From: RGIG7111 sp036839975
GTDB lineage: Bacteria; Bacillota; Clostridia; Peptostreptococcales; Anaerovoracaceae
NCBI GenBank assembly: GCA_036839975.1
Contig: DAISVU010000003.1
Location: forward strand, 1-64,000
Direction of reading: 5' to 3'
Length of the DNA stretch: 64,000 bases
Part shown: piece by piece, positions 58,381-64,000 of the stretch
Layout: every line of letters begins with the position of its first letter
Numbering within the stretch: the stretch's first letter is position 1
Notes under the pieces: model-generated
The model's input: only the letters and a program-made list of their open reading frames with translations
Database searches by the model: none
Told to the model about the DNA's origin: nothing
Position numbers and translations under genes: made by a program

Positions 58381-59634
58381 ATGGTCACGATATTAAGACA
58401 GGGAGACCTGGTGCTGTATTCGCATACAGCCTGGGCGGCAGATGCAGACGGAGGAGGTTTCTCGCTTACTGAATCTGAAGATGCTCTTTATATCGGCAGC
58501 TATATCGATTCGGCTGAACAGGAATCCGATGATCCGGGAAGGTATGTCTGGACAGCTCTGTCGGAAGACGAGGAAACGGACGGGACTGTGTACGATGACG
58601 TGATCGATGAGATGATCGACTCCATGGAAAACATGGAGGGGGATATCATCAGCACATCAGAGATTATCGAAGGAACGCAGAACACATCTGATATCGGCCT
58701 TGGCAATCTCAACGAACTGGTGGGTACGAACCACGGGACCGACGGGTGGACAGGTTCAGACGGTCTGCAGCTCGAAGCGGTGACCGGAACGATCTATCTT
58801 GAAACAGATGATCCTGTGAACTATCTTTCCGTCACCTGTATGGATGAAGGAGAAAACTTCATAGCATTTCATGCGGAGCAGCTCAGGAGCAGACTTGCGG
58901 ATGACACAGAGGACAATGCATACACATTCAGTTGTGATGTGAATATGAGCACATTGTTTGAGATCGGGACCGTAGCCGTACAGGATGCAGACGGACAGTA
59001 CCGTCAGCTTCTCTTTGATGCGGTAGATAACAGTCCTGCGGAAGACCAGGACGAGATCGACATGAATGGTGTATGGGTACGCCACAGCAGCACGGCAGAA
59101 GTCATCAATATAGAAGAGGAGCCTGTCCCGGAATCGGAGCAGGTGTTTTATATGGATCTGTCGGAGATGCCGGAAGGTGCGGTGCTCCTGATCGCCAATC
59201 TCAAGGTGGAGGGCGGAGCACTGGCAACGCCGTGGCGGATGAGCAATGACGAGATCGAGTCCGCCGCACGTGAGGCACTGCAGACAGCAAACAGTGTCCA
59301 GGAAAGAGCGGACAGCGGAGAGTTTGACGGTGAGGATGCAGTGCTTCTGCGCATCGATTCCTCGCGCGGCAATGTGTTCAAGAACAGTGCGGTCGAAACT
59401 GTTCTGACGGTGAACATCATAAAAGCCGGGGAGACGATACGAACAGCTGCAAGGATGCGTGAGGTATTCGGGGCCGGGGCGGCCATCCGGTGGTACTGGA
59501 AGAAGCTCGGAGAGGATACATTCCACATCATACTTGACACAGACAGCATGATCAGCGATGAGGGATTCACACTGACTCTCACGCCGGACAAGGTGGATAC
59601 CAAGGTAACGTTTCAGTGTGAACTGGACTATTAG
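58381..59634 (+). CDS. Putative tail fibre protein, 417 aa
   Basis: This large acidic beta-rich protein begins MVTILRQGDLVLYSHTAWAA. The region YLSVTCMDEGENFIAFHAEQ to KVEGGALATPWRMSNDEIES looks like a carbohydrate-binding-type fold common on phage fibres. The C-terminal part (about 320-417) resembles the phage Ig-like modules RIDSSRGNVFKNSAVETVLT, repeated in the next gene as ITMALTSSAGTIFKNADIAT. It probably takes part in host recognition. Confidence 0.65.
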   Translation: MVTILRQGDLVLYSHTAWAADADGGGFSLTESEDALYIGSYIDSAEQESDDPGRYVWTALSEDEETDGTVYDDVIDEMIDSMENMEGDIISTSEIIEGTQNTSDIGLGNLNELVGTNHGTDGWTGSDGLQLEAVTGTIYLETDDPVNYLSVTCMDEGENFIAFHAEQLRSRLADDTEDNAYTFSCDVNMSTLFEIGTVAVQDADGQYRQLLFDAVDNSPAEDQDEIDMNGVWVRHSSTAEVINIEEEPVPESEQVFYMDLSEMPEGAVLLIANLKVEGGALATPWRMSNDEIESAAREALQTANSVQERADSGEFDGEDAVLLRIDSSRGNVFKNSAVETVLTVNIIKAGETIRTAARMREVFGAGAAIRWYWKKLGEDTFHIILDTDSMISDEGFTLTLTPDKVDTKVTFQCELDY

Positions 59635-59648
59635 AGAGGAGATTTCAA

Positions 59649-60371
59649 ATGGCAGTAAAAGCAGCAGACCAGATGACAGTGGTCGACCTTACGGACGGCT
59701 ATTCCGTCAATCTTACAAATGATTCCTTCACATTTGCCGGAGACAAGGACGGTAAGATCGCTGTCCAGCAGCAGACAACAACGGTCATACAGGCACTTCG
59801 CGGTGATGAGGAGCCGACAGTTTCCGTTAATACATCTGCGATCATCAAACCTACAGGCGTGAATGTATCCTATGCATCAAATACAAAGACGCTTACGATC
59901 ACTGTGACCACGAGCGTGGCGGCAGGAGGTGTCGTGACCATACCAGTCCTGCTTGATGGAGATGTCACGATCAACAAGACCTTTGCGTTCAGCATTGCAA
60001 AGACAGGTGCGACGGGACAGCAGGGTCCGAAAGGCGATCAGGGAGAAAAAGGAGATACCGGAGAGACAGGGCCGAAAGGTGATACAGGTGCGAAGGGAGA
60101 TCCCGGGGCTGACGCCATCACGATGGCGCTCACATCTTCTGCCGGGACGATCTTCAAGAACGCAGATATCGCAACGGTTATCACCGCTCATATTTATAAA
60201 GCGGGAGCGGAGGTGACAGGAACGGCTCTGTCGGATCTCGGCACGATCAGCTGGAAGATCAACGGCAGTGCAGCGCCTGCTTCGAAAGTCTCCGGAACTG
60301 CTAACAATACGCTGACTATCAGTGCGGGGGATGTGACGAACAAGGCGATCATTTCCGCAGAAATGAATTAG
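59649..60371 (+). CDS. Tail fibre protein with collagen-like repeat
   Basis: This 240-residue protein has a beta N-terminus (1-115), about eleven collagen-type Gly-X-Y triplets at 118-152 (beginning GATGQQGPKGDQGEKGDTGE), and an Ig-like C-terminus matching part of the previous fibre. Phage collagen-like repeats form rigid trimeric stalks. AGAGGAGATTTC precedes the ATG. It is part of the receptor-binding apparatus. Confidence 0.8.
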   Translation: MAVKAADQMTVVDLTDGYSVNLTNDSFTFAGDKDGKIAVQQQTTTVIQALRGDEEPTVSVNTSAIIKPTGVNVSYASNTKTLTITVTTSVAAGGVVTIPVLLDGDVTINKTFAFSIAKTGATGQQGPKGDQGEKGDTGETGPKGDTGAKGDPGADAITMALTSSAGTIFKNADIATVITAHIYKAGAEVTGTALSDLGTISWKINGSAAPASKVSGTANNTLTISAGDVTNKAIISAEMN

Positions 60372-60381
60372 GAGGTATCAC

Positions 60382-61047
60382 ATGGCGAAGATAAGCGCAA
60401 GCATAACGCTGACGGCTGTGCGGGATATCGAAAGTGTATCCTGGTTCTATCAGCTGAAGGCGGGGACTTCCGCTCCGGCAAAGCCGACTGTATCGCCTCC
60501 GCCATCGCCCTGGCAGACAGCAGAACCATCATATACGGCGGGTGATACGAAGTATCTGTTCGTGATGGAAAGGACTGTATATACCGACGGGACCTTTGAT
60601 TATACTGAGCCGACAATGTCCTCGTCCTATGAGGCAGCCAAGCTGGCATATGTTGAGGCGCAGAGCGCAAAGAAGACAGCGACAAATTTCATGTCTGCAG
60701 ACAGTCTTGGCATCATGGTGGCGGATATGAGAAGCAGCTCATCACAGACACCGTCAAATCCGAGAGGCAGGAACGTGCTGATAGACAATGATTCTGTGGA
60801 TATCCGAAAAGGCAGTGATGTGCTTGCCAGTTTCGGAGAGAGCACTGTGATCGGACAGGCAGAAGGCTGGCATCAGAGTTTCAGCTCTGAAGAGACGGTG
60901 TTCGCATACGGGGAGACGGTATATACATATCTGACTCCGGGAAAGATCCTGTCGGAAAACATGGAAGTGAAAGGGTCCTACTATATCGGGGACTATTCTA
61001 TAAGAGCGGCGGGTGACGGGAAACTCGTCATAGGAAGGAGAAAGTAA
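60382..61047 (+). CDS. Tail/fibre protein, 221 aa
   Basis: This protein begins MAKISASITLTAVRDIESVS and contains WFYQLKAGTSAPAKP with a proline-rich linker, followed by a beta-rich domain with RGRNVLIDNDSVDIRKGSDV LA-type strands seen at the ends of fibres. AGGAGGTATC precedes the ATG. A structural host-recognition role is likely. Confidence 0.65.
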   Translation: MAKISASITLTAVRDIESVSWFYQLKAGTSAPAKPTVSPPPSPWQTAEPSYTAGDTKYLFVMERTVYTDGTFDYTEPTMSSSYEAAKLAYVEAQSAKKTATNFMSADSLGIMVADMRSSSSQTPSNPRGRNVLIDNDSVDIRKGSDVLASFGESTVIGQAEGWHQSFSSEETVFAYGETVYTYLTPGKILSENMEVKGSYYIGDYSIRAAGDGKLVIGRRK

Positions 61048-62568
61048 ATGGCAATAGCAAGCGGAACATGCGGGACCTGTCCATGGACGATTGCGGATGA
61101 CGGCTCGATGACGATAGGAGCAGGAACGCTCCACGCACCGTGGCTTCCGGGCATCATGAACTGCGGATGGCCCTGGGGAGGCCACGTAAAGGATATAACC
61201 TCATGCACGATCAGGACCGGAGTCATAGTGGGCAAGCAGGAAGCCCTCATGGGAGGATACATAGATGACTACGTCACAACAAATATGTTTTACGGATGTT
61301 CGAATATGACGAGCCTTACCTTTGAAGGCACTTTTGATACGAGCAACGTGACGGATATGAGCGGTATGTTCTTTGAGTGCTCGTCACTTACATCGCTTTC
61401 ACTCACTCCATTCAACACAACAAAAGCGACGAGGATGGACATCATGTTCACGGGCTGTTCCCTTCTTACATCGGTGACTTTCGGGCCGCTGTTCAACACG
61501 CTGGCTCTGGAAAGCACATCAGGGACCGGGTTCATAAACTCTGGATTTCCGAGTGCCGTAAGCCAGACAGGAAGGATCGTTGTAACAAGCGATGCAGACT
61601 TCCGTGCACTCACGCCAGCACAACATGCGGGAACATGGTCAAGAAGCGCTGCAAACGTAATGTTCAAAGTGTCTGCGGAAAGGACAGAAAACGGCTCTGC
61701 AGATGATGACGGCGAGGACGTCACGATCACAGTCACATGGCTGACCGGAGCATCGACTTCCGAGAGAACGCTGTCAGTGTATATGAAGTCAGCTGCAGAT
61801 GTGTCCTACCCGTCGGAACCGACAGAAGTCATTACGCTCTCCGGAAGATCCGGTACAGATGCAGTTACGATAGAGGGTATCGGCGATGATGCCTTTGATT
61901 TCAGGGTGGAGTTTTATGACGGAACAGACACGTACATCGCATTTCCTTCAGTATCGTCCAATGTGAGACTTATCACTATCGATGAAAACGGCTGTGTGGA
62001 AGTGTCAGGGCATCCGGATAACTGTTCCTGGTATCAGCAAAGGGATTTTGCGGCAATCAGGAAGATCAGAAAAATAACGGATTCCCTTATGTATCCCGTT
62101 CTTGATGCACTAACACATCTCGGAGACTGGGCGCTGGCCACGTATGGCGAAAACCTTTATCTAAGCTATATCACGAATGAGAACTATGAGTCTGATACCA
62201 ACACACAGAGCGGATACTGCAAATTCGGATCTGACGGCAGTATTGCACCGATGGGAAGATACATGTCCGGAGCAAATCCTCTGTTCACAACGGCAACGAT
62301 GTCGGCCGACAACAAGACGATCGCAAAATCATCCACACTATCCATCAGTTTTTCTATCGCAAAGGCAGGATACACTCCGATCGCTATCAGAGGGTTTGAT
62401 ATAGACAATGCCACTTCAAGCGGAGCTAATGTGGCATCGTGCCATGTGCTTGCAGCAAAGATCAAAGACGCCAGCACAGCAGAGTTCCAGATCAGGAACA
62501 CTGCCACAAGTGCGGCGAAACTGAAACTGTGGCTGTATGTGACATATATTGCTACGGAAGCATTGTAA
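61048..62568 (+). CDS. BspA-like surface/tail protein with DUF285 repeats
   Basis: This 506-residue protein has an N-terminal part (about 60-160) with BspA/DUF285 repeats: NMTSLTFEGTFDTSNVTDMS, GMFFECSSLTSLSLTPFNTT and FTGCSLLTSVTF. Such repeats mediate binding in surface proteins of oral and gut bacteria. The C-terminal part is a beta-rich fibre domain. It starts right at the previous stop. I infer that it is a receptor-binding protein or an added fibre that recognises the host surface. Confidence 0.75.
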   Translation: MAIASGTCGTCPWTIADDGSMTIGAGTLHAPWLPGIMNCGWPWGGHVKDITSCTIRTGVIVGKQEALMGGYIDDYVTTNMFYGCSNMTSLTFEGTFDTSNVTDMSGMFFECSSLTSLSLTPFNTTKATRMDIMFTGCSLLTSVTFGPLFNTLALESTSGTGFINSGFPSAVSQTGRIVVTSDADFRALTPAQHAGTWSRSAANVMFKVSAERTENGSADDDGEDVTITVTWLTGASTSERTLSVYMKSAADVSYPSEPTEVITLSGRSGTDAVTIEGIGDDAFDFRVEFYDGTDTYIAFPSVSSNVRLITIDENGCVEVSGHPDNCSWYQQRDFAAIRKIRKITDSLMYPVLDALTHLGDWALATYGENLYLSYITNENYESDTNTQSGYCKFGSDGSIAPMGRYMSGANPLFTTATMSADNKTIAKSSTLSISFSIAKAGYTPIAIRGFDIDNATSSGANVASCHVLAAKIKDASTAEFQIRNTATSAAKLKLWLYVTYIATEAL

Positions 62569-62578
62569 GGAGAGTGTC

Positions 62579-62716
62579 ATGAACTGCATCATTGCTTTAT
62601 TCATAGGAGTCGTTATCGGAATGCCGCTCGGATGGGCGGTATTTATTTGTGCCATAGATCTGGCGGGAAGACCGAAGAGAAGACCGCCGACAAAGGATGA
62701 ATGGAAACTGCCGTAG
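62579..62716 (+). CDS. Small membrane protein, DUF3789-like
   Basis: This 45-residue protein begins MNCIIALFIGVVIGMPLGWA, one transmembrane helix, then a basic proline-rich tail (GRPKRRPPTKDEWK). TAAGGAGAG precedes the ATG. Short proteins of this type often sit just before the holin in Firmicutes prophages. Confidence 0.65.
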   Translation: MNCIIALFIGVVIGMPLGWAVFICAIDLAGRPKRRPPTKDEWKLP

Positions 62717-62734
62717 AGAAGGAGGGTTTTTGTT

Positions 62735-63151
62735 ATGAAGGAATTCTGGTTAATGATCCAGGCTGTGTTCACTGGCCTTGGAGGATGGATGGGTTACTAC
62801 CTGGGAGGATGTGATGGCTTGCTGTACGCACTGATAGCATTCGTTATAGTCGATTATCTTACCGGGGTGATGTGTGCGATAGCAGATAAGAAGCTGTCGA
62901 GCAATGTGGGATTCAGGGGCATCTGCAGAAAGGTGCTCATTTTTCTGCTCGTAGGCATCGCAAACATCATCGATGTTCAGGTGATCGAGCAGGAGGGGAT
63001 CCTCAGGACTGCCGTCATCTTCTTTTATCTTTCCAATGAAGGTGTGTCTCTTCTTGAGAACGCCGGGCACCTGGGACTGCCGCTCCCGGAGAAACTCAAA
63101 GATGTACTGGAGCAGCTCCACAGGAGAGCGGAAAAGGAGGCGGACAAATAA
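62735..63151 (+). CDS. Phage holin, TcdE/phi LC3 family-like
   Basis: This 138-residue membrane protein has three hydrophobic segments (about 5-25, 28-50 and 72-95) with CDGLLYALIAFVIVDYLTGV, the signature of the Bacteriophage_holin_4 group. It forms holes in the membrane at the end of infection to release the endolysin. GGAGGG precedes the ATG. It overlaps the endolysin start by one base. Confidence 0.88.
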   Translation: MKEFWLMIQAVFTGLGGWMGYYLGGCDGLLYALIAFVIVDYLTGVMCAIADKKLSSNVGFRGICRKVLIFLLVGIANIIDVQVIEQEGILRTAVIFFYLSNEGVSLLENAGHLGLPLPEKLKDVLEQLHRRAEKEADK

Positions 63152-64000
63152 TGGCATATACGAACAGCAAGCTGGTGGTCTATAAGAAACTGTCACCGAA
63201 CCATTCGGGGAAAAGGACGCACTCCATTGACCGCATTTCGCCCCACTGCGTTGTGGGGCAGGTGACGGCAGAGGGACTCGGCTCATGGTTCGCAAGAACG
63301 AGCACACAGGCATCCAGTAATTACGGCATCGACAGGGACGGCCGTGTGGGTCTTTATGTGGAGGAGAAGAACCGCTCCTGGTGCACCTCCTCAAATGCGA
63401 ATGATCAGAGAGCCGTCACGATCGAGTGTGCATCAGATACAAAAGAACCGTATACGATGAACAGCAAGGTCTACGCAACACTTGTGAAGCTGTGCGTGGA
63501 TATCTGCAGGCGTAACGGCAAGAAGAAACTGCTGTGGTTCGGAGACAAGACGAAGACGCTGAATTATTCACCGAAGTCCGATGAGATGGTGATCACCGTC
63601 CACAGATGGTTTGCCAACAAGTCGTGTCCTGGAAACTGGCTTTATTCCAGGCTCGGCAAACTGGCAGCAGAGGTCACAAAGCAGCTCGGCGGTTCCTCTG
63701 CTCCGAAGAAAGGACTGCAGGCAACGGCACTGAAGGATCTCTCTAATGCTGCCGTGATCAAAAAGGTCGGCCCTCTCTTTACTGCTGATCAGAAAAAGTC
63801 CGGTATCCTGGCATCTGTATCTTTAGCACAGTTCATCCTGGAATCCGGCTACGGTAAGAGTGAACTGGCGCAGAAAGCAAATAACTGCTTCGGGATGAAG
63901 AAATCCCTGTCCGGCAACACCTGGTCGGGTTCTGTCTGGGACGGCAAGTCGGTCTACACCAAGAAGACGCAGGCGGATGACGGCACAGGAAAGAACTATA
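63151..64000 (+). CDS. Endolysin: amidase plus glucosaminidase (cut by window end)
   Basis: The visible 283 residues begin with an N-acetylmuramoyl-L-alanine amidase (Amidase_2). Zinc-site features are RTHSIDRISPHCVVGQVTAE, SNYGIDRDGRVGLYV, TIECASD and VHRWFANKSCPGNWL. After a linker at about 185 a second domain starts (SGILASVSLAQFILESGYGK, NNCFGMKKSLSGNTW) that matches the endo-beta-N-acetylglucosaminidase or LYZ2 type. It would cut host peptidoglycan at two bonds for lysis. AAAAGGAGG precedes the ATG. The stop lies beyond the window. Confidence 0.9.
   Translation, partial: MAYTNSKLVVYKKLSPNHSGKRTHSIDRISPHCVVGQVTAEGLGSWFARTSTQASSNYGIDRDGRVGLYVEEKNRSWCTSSNANDQRAVTIECASDTKEPYTMNSKVYATLVKLCVDICRRNGKKKLLWFGDKTKTLNYSPKSDEMVITVHRWFANKSCPGNWLYSRLGKLAAEVTKQLGGSSAPKKGLQATALKDLSNAAVIKKVGPLFTADQKKSGILASVSLAQFILESGYGKSELAQKANNCFGMKKSLSGNTWSGSVWDGKSVYTKKTQADDGTGKNY

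Noticed and set aside
59999..60110. Collagen-like coding repeat as a DNA repeat element
   Set aside because: The repetition follows Gly-X-Y coding triplets within a fibre gene and is explained by the protein.
1..64000. tRNA, rRNA or tmRNA genes
   Set aside because: No cloverleaf, CCA-type end or rRNA-like block was recognised by eye on either strand; a covariance scan was not possible here.

Overview
The window reads as a chromosome segment of an anaerobic low-GC member of the Bacillota, most likely class Clostridia. The murB-rapZ-whiA cluster, the glutamine-type ABC importer, DUF975, AI-2E and MgtC proteins, AGGAGG-type ribosome binding sites and GTG/TTG starts all fit. I cannot name a species. 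No rRNA, tRNA, CRISPR array or complete insertion sequence was recognised.

Region 1 (1-16.2 kb) is AT-rich chromosomal backbone: a lipoprotein, a DUF975 membrane protein, a GNAT acetyltransferase, a small (p)ppGpp synthetase, a three-gene polar amino-acid ABC importer, then on the minus strand MgtC/SapB and argG-argH (50-nt overlap, with arginine-operator-like sites around the promoter). Back on the plus strand come an AI-2E family exporter, murB, a PHP phosphoesterase, rapZ, whiA and an RlmD-type rRNA methyltransferase.

Region 2 (16.2-25.6 kb) is a defence or immunity island. It opens with degenerate direct and inverted repeats, possibly the scar of an insertion element. Then follow a cytosine-5 DNA methyltransferase with an N-terminal helix-turn-helix, a very large McrB-like AAA+ protein, a McrC-like nuclease, a large ImmA/IrrE-type metallopeptidase with a C-terminal helix-turn-helix, an XRE regulator and a 61-aa protein. 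The methyltransferase plus McrBC pair recalls the LlaJI and BsuMI restriction systems. Two copies of a palindrome, GGACAYGCCATGTCC, bracket the regulator and its small partner.

Region 3 (25.6-64 kb, clearly richer in G+C) is a prophage of the HK97-fold siphovirus type, cut off by the window end inside its endolysin. It starts with a possible structured RNA leader and a sigma-like regulator, followed by a replication module (DUF2800, DUF2815, family A polymerase, D5-like primase-helicase, VRR-NUC nuclease, SNF2-like helicase, DUF1492 regulator). An HNH nuclease, a hairpin-rich cos-like region and the small terminase follow.

Unusually, about 7.6 kb of cargo separates the small and large terminase genes. 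The cargo is a compact S-adenosylmethionine synthetase, a ParB-fused beta-class DNA methylase, a frameshifted cytosine methylase, and a set of small cassettes each headed by a conserved promoter-like sequence. The cassettes carry a virulence-type protein with DUF4314, an amidoligase with gamma-glutamylcyclotransferase and a zinc ribbon, a nonsense-interrupted gene, and a 57-aa protein. This repeat-headed cargo is the part of the window most likely to be an under-described system.

The late genes follow in usual order: large terminase, portal, ClpP-like protease, capsid, connectors, tail tube, tail chaperones with a clear -1 frameshift signal, tape measure, tail tip, fibres (collagen-like and BspA-like), holin and endolysin. 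No integrase or attachment site lies in the window.
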